Source: Pelecanus crispus (Eukaryota; Chordata; Aves; Pelecaniformes; Pelecanidae). From it: a DNA stretch of 64,000 bases. The translations under genes were made by a program, and so were the position numbers. A model generated the notes under the pieces. The model was not told where the DNA came from. It did no database searches and worked only from the letters and a program-made list of their open reading frames with translations. Location of the stretch: the NCBI RefSeq assembly GCF_030463565.1, contig NC_134652.1:16407397-16471396 (forward strand), in the 5' to 3' direction. Positions 52,927 through 64,000 of this stretch are shown piece by piece; the first letter of the stretch is position 1, and each line of letters starts with the position of its first letter.

Positions 52927-55009
52927 TTACAACTAGTTTCAGATGAAGTTTTGCAATATTTTAACATTAAAAGCTCTTGTTTTATAAAGTTGATTACCAC
53001 TTTCAAATACCTATCTTCCTACCCCTGTGTATTGACTAATACATTAAGCTAGAATAAGACAATATACTTTTTGCTTCACAGCTACTGAGAAACTCCTAAC
53101 CATGATTAGATTAGCTCAGTTCAACCCAGACCAAAATGATTTCTGGGATGTTCCTACAGCACATTTAATCTAGTACATCTGCATTATTTATGGCATTTAC
53201 ACAAGGAGAATTGAAGGCTTTTATAAACTACGACACAAATCAATACGAGCTCTTAGCAGATGGGGCCTTAGTAGGGTTCCACAGCAGCATCCTTCCACAC
53301 CAAGCAAACACTTTCAGCTGAATAACAGGTAACACAGAAGGAAAGGTTTGCTTAGGAAGACAAGAATTAGAGGCACTCTCGGCACCCAGCTTTTCAATGA
53401 GTACTGTACCTGCCTCATTTAGAGGCTAAACAGTCAGGGCTAGGTTTGCATGCAATAGATTACTTAAACTGCTTCACAACTTCACACTGCAAGCAGTATT
53501 ATAGCTCTGTTTCATTTCCCTCCCCAAGCTAAGATAAAAAGGCTGTAACACAGATGGCTTTCCCTGTCAGAGGCACCATGGACTGGGGAAGAAACGGATG
53601 GGAGGCAAGTTCAGTTTGGCACTCAGTCAGGTCAGCAGCGTACTCCAAAGCAGACACTGCTCAGACTCCGCTGTGTCGGTGCTTGTTGTAGGCAGCACAG
53701 ACAGAGGGGCAGAACTGGCCTGCAAGACCAGCACTGGGCAGGAGAACCAGCTGGAGCCACAAAGCCTTAGTTCCTCCAGTGAGGGAAAGACCCTCCCCAC
53801 CTCCAGACAGATAGAGCCCACAGCTGAGCCGACATGGGATGGCAGATGACAGCAAGATGTGTGTCTTCACATCTGCGTGTTTCCAGATAATGCTCTTCTA
53901 ATTCACCTTGGCTGGTCTTCATAGATAAATGCTCTTCATAAAGAACAGATCATTATTTGAGGCACTTACAGAAGAGATCTCCCACCCTGATCCATTTGTT
54001 TTCCAAACCCATCTAACTTGTGCACTGAGAATTGATGACAGGGTTTGGTCTGTTTTTTTTTTTATTTAGTGAAATCAAAGTTTGTCTTCAGAGATTTCAG
54101 CAAAAGAACCTTTTAAACATCAACTTATAGAGCAGTGCATGGAGATCTGCAGTAGCCAGAAAGAAAAAGGAATGAATGATAAATTATCCAACATGAACTT
54201 CCTTTAGAACAGTAACCTGCAACAGAAAAAAAACATATTATGTCCCTGTTCAATTCCTTGCTCTACAAAAGCTCAGTAAAAGGATTTGTCCCCTTAACCA
54301 AATAAAAAAAAACCTAGGGCCTTTAAATTTTTATTTTTTTAAATCAAAGTCTCAAAAGGTCCCACCAACTCAGCCTTCTTTAGCTGACAAGCAACAGACT
54401 ACTGAACTTATGAAGACCTTTCTTCCCAACCATTATATTTGAATCAGGGCTAGCAAGAAGAAAAAAAAGACAAAAAAATCCTGTTAGTCTTAATTAAAAT
54501 CATGCCTTGCTCAGCTGGCACATGTTTTACTTTCATGAGATTTATGAGTTCATGATCCTGACAGCTCTCCATGAGTTCTTTCTGGAGAAAAAAGGAATAG
54601 TGAAGATAATGATTGAAATTTTAAAGTAACATCATGAAGGAAGAAAAATCTTCCATGGTTAATCATTCTACTCTTCTCTCCACCAGTGCTCCAGAAAATT
54701 ACACACTTCTCTGCCACTCCCAGAAAAGAGCAAAAGGCTGCTAGACAGGAGACCAGCTCATAGGAAAGTATAATCTTCTTCCTTAGACATCCCTCCTCTA
54801 AATTACCAGGGACAGTATTTCTTTGGCACACACAAGCAGCAGCAGAAAGCCACAGAAAGGCCTTCTCTTCTGTATACAAAGCTCGTGTGGGTCAAAATGT
54901 AGTTAAGAGACTCCTTCACAAAACAGTGAACCCTTACAGACACCTAACATGGGAATTCAGCCTTCTTGACTTGAAAGTAGTGACAGATTTAACAAGCCAC
55001 ATGTATAAC

Positions 55010-55579
55010 TGTCGTGGTTTAGCCCCAGCCAGCAACTCAGCACCACGCAGCCGCGCGCTCACTCCCCCTGCCCCGATGGGATGGGGGAGAGAATTGGAGG
55101 AGTAAGAGTGAGAAACACTCCTGGGTTGAGATAAGAACAGTTTAATAATTGAAATAAAGTAAAATAGTAATGCTAATAGTAACAGTATAATAATGATAAT
55201 AATAATAATGATATACAAAGCAAGTGATGCACAATGCAATTGCTCACCAGCCACCGACCGATACCCAGACAGTTCCCGAGCAGCGATCGCTGCTCCCCAT
55301 CCAACCCCCCCCCAGTTTATATACTGAGCATGATGTCACATGGTATGGAATAGCCCTTTGGGCAGTTTGCATCAACTATTCTGGCTGTGCCCCCTCCCAG
55401 TTTCTTGTGCACCTGGCAGAGCATGGGAAGCTGAAAAGTCCTTGACTAGCATAAGCAGTACTTAGCAACAACTAAACCATCAGTGTGTTATCAGCATTCT
55501 TCTCCTACTAAATCCAAAACACAGCACTATGCCTGCTACTAGGAAGAAAATTAACTCTATCCCAGCCGAAACTGGGACA
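55010..55579 (-). mobile_element. Solo LTR of an avian endogenous retrovirus, copy 2
   Basis: This 570-bp element is nearly identical by eye to the LTR at 5165-5748 and in the same orientation. It begins TGTCGTGGTTTAGCC and ends ACTGGGACA. A perfect 5-bp target-site duplication, ATAAC, flanks it at 55005-55009 and 55580-55584. The different duplication shows that the two copies are independent insertions. On the minus strand it has a TATATAAA box (complement of 55316-55323) and an ATTAAA signal (complement of 55141-55146). The internal C run is 9 bases here against 20 in copy 1. No internal viral sequence is attached. Confidence 0.92.
55316..55323 (-). promoter_or_regulatory. LTR TATA box, copy 2
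   Basis: TATATAAA on the minus strand lies in solo LTR copy 2 at the position equivalent to copy 1. Transcription from it would run toward the ARMH3 exons at 36250, 10573 and 3881. Activity is unknown. Confidence 0.55.
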
Positions 55580-55730
55580 ATAACCTAGATGGGTGACTGT
55601 AAGTAAAACGTAATCCTTCAATCCTGAAAGCAGTGGGATGGGCATTCTGGCACATTGCCTTACCCTTGGTAAAGGCTTTGAAGCAAATAGCTCATCCTGA
55701 GAAGCTGCTGACAGACAAAATTTATGTAAA

Positions 55731-56330
55731 CATTAAAAATTGTCATACTGAGTCAGGTAGCAAAGGCCAGCTCAGTGTCCCGACTTCAAAAATGTCTAGA
55801 AATGGGAGCTCAGGTAACAGTATAAAAGCAGACAAGAATAAAATGATACTGCCCCAGAAAGAACTCTTACTTCCAGCCATATGCAGTCCAGAAAGATATG
55901 CGATGCAGAGGTGATATCTGTATGATGAGTAACCCATGATGGAATTTTCTTCCATTAATTTTTACAATAATTGCTTTAAATTCACATAACCTTTTAGGTA
56001 TTCCACAGCTTAACTAAGTTTTGCACAAAGCAGTATCTCTTTGTTTTGAGCTTATCTGGTCTTCTGACGCACCCTCTTTCTTGTAGCTCCTCTTCATCTT
56101 CTCTATGACATTTGATTTTTGGGGTTTTTTTTCTTTCTGCCATCTCTCTTCCAGCCTGAAGACTTGTCATGTATATAAACGTTCTTCATAACACATCTGG
56201 TTCCATACCTTCAGTCATTCTTGCTGCCCCTTTCTGAAACATTCCTAGTTCTGCTACACCTTTTTGAATTTTCTAAGCTCTGGATATACAGCAAATGAAA
56301 GACTAGGTTAATTAATACAAAAACTTGCCT
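55731..56330 (-). mobile_element. Old CR1-type LINE 3' fragment beside LTR copy 2
   Basis: On the minus strand the order fits a CR1 3' end: GAAAGGGGCAGCAAGAATGA, GGTATGGAACCAGATGTGTT, a GAGAGATGGCAG block, a TTGTGCAAAACTTAGTTAAG CTGTGGAATACC block, AATTAATGGAAGAAAATTCC ATCATGGGTTACT, and a tail of CTGACTCAGTATGACAATTT TTAATG. The last part matches the usual 3' terminus, so the right-to-left reading ends near 55731. It lies about 150 bp from solo LTR copy 2 and is clearly older than it. Confidence 0.8.
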
Positions 56331-57420
56331 TGTCTTTGGGAATCAATTCCAATAGAAGGTAATACACTATTTACTGAGGGAGAGGGGTTAAGTCGAGAAG
56401 CAAATAAAAAAAGATATAGCTGGGTAAGAGAGAAGCTCCACCCAGAGGCTTGAATGATTTCAAACACCACAACTAACAGTTTAGTTGGTGCATATTAAAT
56501 ATTTCATCTAGAGGGTATAGCAGTATAAAGAGTAAAAAAAGAAAGAAAATAAAGAAAACCAACAACTTTACAATGGAGCCACTGTATTGTTGCTGAGGGA
56601 ACATTAGGTTATATGCAAATCCCAGGCTTAGTGTTGCAAAAGGACAGGGGTTATTTTGTGCATCTTGGGGGGGTAGCTGCACACGTAGTCGGGTCCCTGA
56701 CTGATGAAGGGAGAATGAATTAATATCCTAAAGGCTGGGGCAAGTTTTATAATAAGAACTTAAAATAGCTTTTTCTTAAATTGTCCTTAAATTATTTACT
56801 GTTGGCCTCCTTCAGTAATTTTAGGCTGTTACCACAATTCTGGTGCTATTCAGCTTCTTGTGTTTCCATTTTGCATGTTTTCAGGAAAAAAAAGAGTCTT
56901 GGGTATGGTCAGCGAATACAGAGAAGGCCTCCAAGAATGAGGAAAGCACACATGCTTCTTCCCTCCAAATCTGCCCTGAAACTTCAGCAGCATAGAGAAT
57001 ACTGAACTGCTATAGCGTTGATTTTTCAGGTGAGACAAAAAGCAAACCTCCTGCCCACTCAGTGAGCTTTACACTTTTCAACAGAAGCAGAAAACTGAGC
57101 TTCAGTACCCAGATATATTCCTCTTTGGGTGGCAACTCTGGAAATTTGCCTCCACAGCTTCAGTTCAGATGTTCCTCACTCTTCACCCTAGACTGTTGCA
57201 TGGTCAATCTGTGCAAGGCTAGTACTACTCCCGTGTTTCAGCAGCACACCACAGAAAACACAGAAAAAAATCTCAGAATGTATCCTCTACAGTGTGTGAT
57301 ACTTCTCTAAAGGAAACCCAGAATATTTCTGGAAAAAAGGGCAGTAAGATTATAAAACAGTGGTCAAAAGAAAAATACAGACTTCTTTCCTGAGGCTAGG
57401 AGAAAGCATGCTGTGCTAAA

Positions 57421-57580
57421 CAATTTAATAATTAAATTGAAGAAGAAAATACCATTGTAATTAACATACAAAGAACCAGCGCGGCCTAGCTAATCTCATC
57501 ATGAAGAGATCGACTAAAGTAGCATGCATTTTATGGAGCAATTTAATCTGGCAAGCAATTAATCGTAAGAGCACTAAGTC
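57421..57580. promoter_or_regulatory. Possible regulatory element rich in homeodomain cores
   Basis: About 160 bases hold at least five TAAT-type cores on the two strands, including AATAATTAAATT at the left, GTAATTAAC near 57457, GCTAATC near 57489 and CAATTAATCG near 57557. The motifs are spaced, not tandem, which argues against simple low complexity. The call is speculative. Confidence 0.2.
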
Positions 57581-57964
57581 AAACAAATAGATTTCCCTTT
57601 AAGGAGATCACATTCATCATCTGTAATGTATTCCAAACTGCAATTTGTTAGCCAGCCCCTGAATTTTACAGAAGACATTTACCGTCTTCCTTTAGTGGAG
57701 AAGCGATCCCTGACTGACAGGAAGGAGTGGCATCAGTCTTTTTGAACCAGCTAGCCTATTAACACTAATACGTTCTGAATCATTGACGCAGGAAGCAAAT
57801 AACTTACAAAAAGCAGCTACAAGTTTTTACAAGCCTTGTACCTTAGAAAACACTACAATGGTATTTACTATTTGAGTCACGTCCTAATCCACTGACCAAC
57901 CTGATCTGACCCATCTCCATAATCCCCTGGAGCTGATAATATTACTCATGGGGGTGAGGGGAAT

Positions 57965-57990
57965 AAAAAAAAAAAAAAAAAAAAAAAAAA
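57965..57990. repeat. A homopolymer (26)
   Basis: Twenty-six consecutive A residues, the longest single-base run in the window. The sequence to its left does not resemble a known SINE or a retrocopy, so I record it only as a homopolymer. Confidence 0.9.
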
Positions 57991-59060
57991 TCAAGCCTTG
58001 CTCATTGAGAACCTCAGCAGATATCTCTTACCCAGGCTCCTCCTGGTGCAAGTCTGGGATTCTGGCTCTCTCCATCCTCTCCTCTCATATTCTCAGCTAC
58101 AAGACAATCCTTCCCTGACTAGTTTTAAATGGAATTAGATCAGTTTAGAATGCATTGTTCTAACTGATCACAAGACTGCCCCAGACCCTCAGTACTTTTA
58201 CTGTTAGAAATCCTTTCACTTCCAACTTTCATTTATTCGTGATACTCCCTGCCCATTTGTTCACATTACAAACTGCCCTGTAGCTTCAGAAGCCGTACTA
58301 CCTCGCCTCTGTTTCCCACTACATTAGTAGGCACTAGTTTTCACTTTGCTGGATCGGGCAAAGCACACACCGAGTGTCCTTCAGAGGGAAATCAGGATTC
58401 TTGTTGCTTGTGTCTGCACCTGTCCCCATCCAAGTTTATCCTTTTAGAAGACGAATTTGAAGGCCTCCTCTCTTCCTAGGAAAGGCTTTCCATTGAGTAT
58501 TTTCCTATCTTACTGTGTAGAGGGCATTATTGTTCTGCTTGAGTGCACAGTTTGGATCATGAAGATTAGCAGGCTGAAAACAATCAAAGCTCACATCCTC
58601 TAGGTGTCCTTGGGCCCAAACTGATTCCCCTCCGAACACAGCAAATGCTTTAAAAAATAAAAAAGAGTTATCAGACAGAAAAAAAGGCCCTAAGAACCAT
58701 GCAGTGCATCTGAGTCTTAACAGGGACCACTAAACTTTACCAAAAGATATGTGGCAACATTTCATTTCATCCAGAAACCACACAAATTTCACTCAAGTGA
58801 GGCTATGTGCCATGTGTGAAAAAAGCTTGCTAGAGATGTACAGCTTCTGCCAGTGCCTTCCTGCCCCACTGTCACTCCAAATCAATTCAAAAGACAGATT
58901 TCTTCAGAGTAATGACAGGATGAGACCTATGCCTGGCTGCTTTCAGTCCTCTTCCATCCTGATAATTTCCCTTATGCTCCACTCAGATTGAAGGCATGAA
59001 TATAAAGTGTCTCCATGCCAAATCAAAGTTAAATAAATAGTCCTGGAGATAAAGTGCAAT

Positions 59061-59073
59061 GGGGGGGGGGGGG
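59061..59073. repeat. G homopolymer (13)
   Basis: Thirteen consecutive G residues in intron sequence, with no repeat family recognised around them. Confidence 0.9.
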
Positions 59074-59256
59074 AAATCCGTGAGCTATGTTCCAGACCAA
59101 GTTCAGTTAGTATCATCTCATTCCCAAAACAGTTGAAACAAAACTCTCATTAAACTGATTATGACAAAATACTGCCTTACTGCACTGTCAAAAAAAGCAT
59201 AGGGAAAAACTTATAAAAGCAAAATTAATCAAAACACAGATTTTGGTACTCCAGAG

Positions 59257-59325
59257 ATTAAAAAAAAAAAAAAAACCACACACACAAAAAAAACCCCAGA
59301 AAACCCACAAACCACACAGCAAAAA
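59257..59325. repeat. A-rich, CA-containing low-complexity stretch
   Basis: An A run leads into short CACA and AAACCC pieces, with almost no T for about 65 bases. It is low-complexity DNA with no clear repeat unit. Confidence 0.75.
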
Positions 59326-60000
59326 GATGGCTACACTTGAGAAAAACTCCTGATGGCTAGGCTAAGCCTTTAAACTCCTCTGACCTGAACCGAAGTGCAC
59401 AGCATTGTTTCCTGATGCCTTCCTGCTGTATAACATCATACTTACAATTAGACCGATACCACATTAAAATGACAGCAAGTGCAGGCACAATTCATTTAAC
59501 AATTAATCTACCCTAGCTATCATTTTCACTTGTCATTAACTGCCTCTTAAATGCCCTCAATTTCATATAACCATAGACTCTTCCTTTAAACATACACACA
59601 GGGGAATATGCCATTATAGGCATTATTCAAAGCAGCGCTTTCTGTCCCCATCATCAACCACAGCATTAATCATACTGAGAATAGTTTCTTCTCACAAATG
59701 ACTGAGTTGCATAGTTGGAACTCATCAGCAGGATCCAATTTACTGTTAAGTTCACAGACAGCAGACAATACTGGGCATCTGCAGCAACACATACCATGAG
59801 TCCTCTAGTTTTTACCCTTTACTGATCTTTCAGAGAAAGAAAATAGATGCTGAGCACCACAAGCTCCCACTGATTTAAATAAGTGCTCTACTCGGCATCT
59901 TCAGCAGTTGGACCCAGGGTTAACATATAGCATAGTGCATTCAAAGAAAACAAGCTTTCTTGCTTCTTTTACCATTTGACCATGCAGTGAAGAGACTGCT

Positions 60001-60240
60001 TTCTACAATCAAATGGGTTAGGTTGGAAAGGACCTTTGGAGGTTATGTGGTCCAACTTTACACTCAGCATAGGGCCAGTTAGGCCAGTTTGCTCACAGCT
60101 GTGTTCAGGCAAGATTTTAATAACTCCAAGGATGGAGATTGCACAAACTCCCTGAGCAGTCTGTTCCAGTATTGGATCATTAAGAAGAATTTGGGAAGAG
60201 CCTCCCTTACTGAGATCTGACTGACTTTATTTCCCGGCCA
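60001..60240 (-). mobile_element. CR1 LINE 3' end, 5'-truncated, minus strand
   Basis: The plus strand carries the well-known antisense CR1 pattern: GGTTAGGTTGGAAAGGACCT, GTGGTCCAAC, a GTTTGCTCACAGC block, AACTCCAAGGATGGAGA, and CTGTTCCAGTATTGGATCAT before an AAGAATTT block. The element's 3' end is at the left, where the minus strand ends TTGATTGTAGAA, resembling the CR1 terminal octamer. It is less diverged than the other CR1 pieces here. Confidence 0.85.
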
Positions 60241-63200
60241 AATTGGAGCAGCCTTGTTTTGTGGCTCTTCATTTCTGAGAGAAGTTTATGCTGAGAGTGG
60301 AAGTCATCAAACAAGGAAGAAAAATAGGTGCTCTTCAGTGAGATTTGCACAGTCTACTCCTTCAGCAAGGCTCAAGATACCACACATGGGCTGGCCTCAA
60401 AGCATCCACAACTTTCAAACACTAATGAACAAAGGAATCAAGAACAACATACGGTAGACCTATTGCTTTCTGAGTTTAGAAGGGAATGTCTGCCTCAGAC
60501 AAGCTCATCTCAAATGTCCATGAAAAGTCAAGCTCAGATTCCAAAGCAAACAGTGCTGCAAAATTATGAGGACATTAAACAATTACCAAAAAGTTTAAGT
60601 AACAGCAATTGGCCTTTGTTCAGGTACACTGTCCTGCTTAAGAAGCTCTCCGTTAAGCCTCTTCAGACACCCCATGAAGGACATTATATAAAGTATATCA
60701 TATTCACACCCCTCTGTCAGCAGCAAGAGCTTTACATTAATTAAACACAACACACAACCTTCTGGAAGAAGGATCCAGTTTAAAATGCCTCATCCAAAGT
60801 GTGGTCAACATTACAAGTTTGTTTAGAATAAAAGGCATTTATTCTGCCCTCAAAGCACTTAGCAGCTACATTTTCTATAGTGGATAGAAGCATTTTTTCA
60901 CAGCACCCAAAGCCATCATTGAAATTCAGTGTGTTCCAAAGTTTGAAATCATCCTTCCCTTGGCCACAAAGGTTGCATTACTTCCCATCCCACACAGACT
61001 CAAAAACTGTCCATAATCCAACTAATGAGAAGAAAAATGTCACTGTAATTAAGACACAAAGTGATGACCTAATCAATCACTAAAGCAGCAACATGCAAAA
61101 GCTTTGGGGCTTTCAAAGTCTTCTACCAAAGTCAGGCAAAAGGATTGCCAGGAAGCTTTTAAGGTCATTCCACTTTCGGCCACCCTCAAAAATAAGACAC
61201 ATTTCAAACCATGCTTTTATATCCTATGAAACAGGACTCCACTGCAGCAAGATGCCTTCAACAACGCAATCTCCTGCTCAAGACTCCCTTCTGAGTAGCA
61301 CCCAAGTTCTCACTTTTTGGACTCATGGCAGTATTGTCTCAAGCCCAGTACGCAAACTGAAGCTTTAGGCAATGGTTATGTTGATACATGTCTTAACAGC
61401 GAGAACAGTATGCAAAAACCACCCTGCACTGTACCAGCACAAGCAAGAGAACATGTGCTTACACCCCTGCAGAGCGACATCAGCGATCACTGCTGACAGT
61501 GGACACAAACTTCAAAACCACTTTGCAGCGTAATAGCCTAAAACTGGTGTAACAGGTCAATGCTGCTAAGAGAGACCGTCCTGTTGTCCCTAACGCTGAG
61601 CTGCTTGTACACACACCCTCTACAGGGCTGACACAACCACTCACATATCTGTGTGCAATGAAGGCTCGAGAAGTGATCCAGGCTAAAACACATTGTTTTG
61701 TTCTTTTTTTTTTTCCTGCCTAGATAGTTTTATCCTCGGTCAGGTCCCCAGTCTCCTCCTTTACGTGCAGCTGCACAATGCAGGCTGCTGCCCACAGAAG
61801 AGATGGCAGGAATGCATGGCAGGTGAATCCTCCTGCTCAGCAACACTGTCAATTTATACCTGCTCCAAGTGACTGCAGAAGCACAGGCTGAGGAAGCCCT
61901 TATCAGCATGAGATATCAGACTCCGATACTCATCACAGATGAATTCTTCAGGAGATCACTGTTACCTTCATCTGGTGGGTTTGATAGCCGAGAAACAGCC
62001 AAGCACGTGGGCATTTCTGACTGCCGAGCCTTTACGGTTAGCATCCCTTGAGACAGGCAACAGAAATCTGGCCTCAAAGCTAAGAGAGAAATTGCTACCT
62101 CAGAAGCATTATGTGATACTTTCCTGAATTATCCTTCTAGCTATAAGTTAGAAAAAGATTTTAAAGAAAAAAAGTTTGCATTCTGGGATTCCCAAACAGG
62201 ACTTTCTCCCAAATATCCTTGCTCTTCAGCCAATTTAATTCAGACCACATGAACCTCTGATGTCTCTTATGGTCTCCAACTGAACAGATATTAGAGTCCA
62301 AAATATTGTCACATTTTGGAATGGAGGGGTGGGGGCGGGAGAGAATCACAACTCACTCAAGCTCCCATTTTTTCTCTCCAGGCAGCATTTTACTTTACCT
62401 TAGTCTTGGCTATACCAACCAGTATTTACTGTACGGTCGTAAAGCTAGCCCCTGTGCTGACAGGCTGAGACAACCTTCTCTGCCTTCAGTGGGAAGAGCT
62501 CCTAAAAAACAAGCATTTTAACTCTGAAAGGTAGTATGCGTGTTTCTTTTAATGAACAAAGTGTTAGAAACAAGATGCCCTCCTCTCACAGTTCCCTGGG
62601 AATTGAGCTCCAGATTCTGGTGCAGTCTTCAAACAGACTACAGCTAACAACATATTATCCTTGCTTTCAGTTCAAGATAAGGTAGGTACTTCATTACCTT
62701 AATGAGCAGATGTACTTAATGAGCAGGTACTTTGTCAATTTAGTCCTAAAGGAAGAATTAAGAGAATAGAACATTTACATTTCTAGAGGAAAACCAAATT
62801 TTAGGCCCCCCACTAGTATAAGATAATATGAAATACATGTTACTGGATTTTGAAAAGGGGTTTTTTTGTAAGTACACATCCCACAGCCCAGGCTTTCAGA
62901 GGGAATAATAATTCTGGCCGCTGCTGTGAGCAACAGATTTCTTTTAAACAGAAAGACCAAAACAGCATTATACTACATCATTTTTCAATGGATAAAGGTG
63001 TTATTTAAGCTCAAAATGATTTTTACATTGTTTGGGTTATGAAGAAAGCCACTTAATGTTCTCTCTCCATTAAAGCAAATCTTGAAAGCTAGATTTGAGA
63101 CCAGTGGAGATCAGAGTCCCTTATATTTACCCAAAGAATAAGAACAGCATGGGCAAAGTTTTGACAAGCTAGAAACAGCTGGTTCAAACTGTGCTTCAAT

Positions 63201-64000
63201 CATGTTCCAGTAGGGCCAGATCTTGGGGCCAAGAGAATCTGGTTGCAGAGGCTATTTACGTCTTGCTTCCTGGCTGCATTAGAGCCACCAACAAAGATGT
63301 CGACTGCAAGGTTGAAATCTACCAGTTAGGAACTGAACTCAAGCCAGCTGCAATACCAGAGAAATAATTAAGATTGTTCTCGTAAACAGGATGAAACAAT
63401 ACAACACTCAAAGCAAGGAACCAGCAGACCTTTTCAGATTTTGTGCTGCAACAAAAACACGAGATGTTTACACGACTGCATCCTAGCTTTGCAGCACATG
63501 CTTTAATGTATTACTGAGCTCATACATAACTTACTTGTGCCCAGCAAGGGGATTCAAGACCAAAATATCAGCAAACAAATCAGAAAAATAACTTCTGACC
63601 AATATTATGTCCACCTGTGAAATAAACCAAAACCACTCCCAAGGCTATCATATATTCTCCACTGTTTTTACTTCTCTACAGAGAAGGGCATTTGGCAAGC
63701 AAAACAAGAAACGATTTCTTGCCTGGTGCCACACTTCTTCAGACCAAGCAGTGCAAAGTCACTCACATAAATCAAACCAGAGACCACAATCACACTGAAA
63801 AGTCTCTTTCACTTTTCTCCTCTACTGACTGTTCTCCCAAAGCTCCAGACCCTGAATTCACTAGCACAAAAGCAGAAACCGTGCCAAACATTAGACTTCC
63901 AGAGCTGAATACATAGCTTTCAAGAAAATTTGCTAGCAGCTTAACTAACTCCATTTTATAATCCCACAAACTGCACCCATGAACCCAGCAAATGAGATCT

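Larger units (their letters stand above)
36329..64000 (-). other. ARMH3: ARMH3 intron, incomplete at the right edge (over 27.6 kb)
   Basis: This is everything upstream of the 36250-36328 exon, beginning at its acceptor AG (36329-36330). No peptide resembling the preceding ARMH3 segments was found on the minus strand, so the intron probably continues past the window. It holds the purine minisatellite (39128-39463), G runs at 37090-37107, 48291-48307 and 59061-59073, short GT repeats, a speculative two-exon frame (49723-50533), solo LTR copy 2 with an old CR1 beside it, an A run (57965-57990), an AT-rich motif cluster (57421-57580) and a younger CR1 3' end. A diverged exon could have been missed by eye. 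Confidence 0.7.

Noticed and set aside
57965..57990. A run as the tail of a processed pseudogene or SINE
   Set aside because: No gene-like or SINE-like sequence precedes it and no flanking duplication was found.
1..64000. Prokaryotic or phage systems, CRISPR arrays, tRNA or rRNA genes
   Set aside because: No Shine-Dalgarno-linked gene series, no direct-repeat spacer array and no tRNA/rRNA folds were seen; the exon structure and CR1 content are those of a vertebrate.

Overview
The window looks like vertebrate nuclear DNA, most likely from a bird. It has long introns, GT-AG exons that each resemble one conserved vertebrate gene, several CR1 LINE fragments of different ages, and two solo LTRs of a type common in bird genomes. 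No mammalian SINE or L1 was recognised. There are no operons, CRISPR arrays, phage genes or prokaryotic signals. Family names and the bird call rest on recognition of sequence, not on a database search.

The only gene identified with confidence is the 3' end of ARMH3 (C10orf76, armadillo-like helical domain-containing protein 3), on the minus strand, so it reads from right to left. Three coding exons are visible: 36250-36328, 10573-10689 and the terminal exon 3881-3973, which ends in the stop codon. Together they encode about the last 95 residues of a protein that is about 689 residues long in human. The 3' UTR runs left from 3880, to a proximal AATAAA at 3523-3528 or, more convincingly, a distal one at 1616-1621. 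No upstream exon was found between 36329 and 64000, so that intron is probably more than 27 kb long.

Layout from left to right: 1-1590, unassigned sequence past the gene's 3' end; about 1595-3880, the 3' UTR; 3881-3973, the last exon; 3974-10572, the last intron, with solo LTR copy 1 (5165-5748) and two old CR1 pieces; 10573-10689, an exon; 10690-36249, a 25.6 kb intron with a CR1 piece near 21.3 kb and possible non-coding regulatory sequence near 29.6 kb; 36250-36328, an exon; 36329-64000, intron with a 21-copy 16-bp all-purine minisatellite (39128-39463), a speculative two-exon reading frame (49723-50533), solo LTR copy 2 (55010-55579), an old CR1 (about 55731-56330) and a younger CR1 3' end (about 60001-60240).

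No new multi-gene system was found. The points most worth a second look are the two same-orientation solo LTRs bracketing two ARMH3 exons, the purine minisatellite, and the unassigned spliced reading frame at 50 kb. Most long reading frames in the window are chance or repeat-derived.
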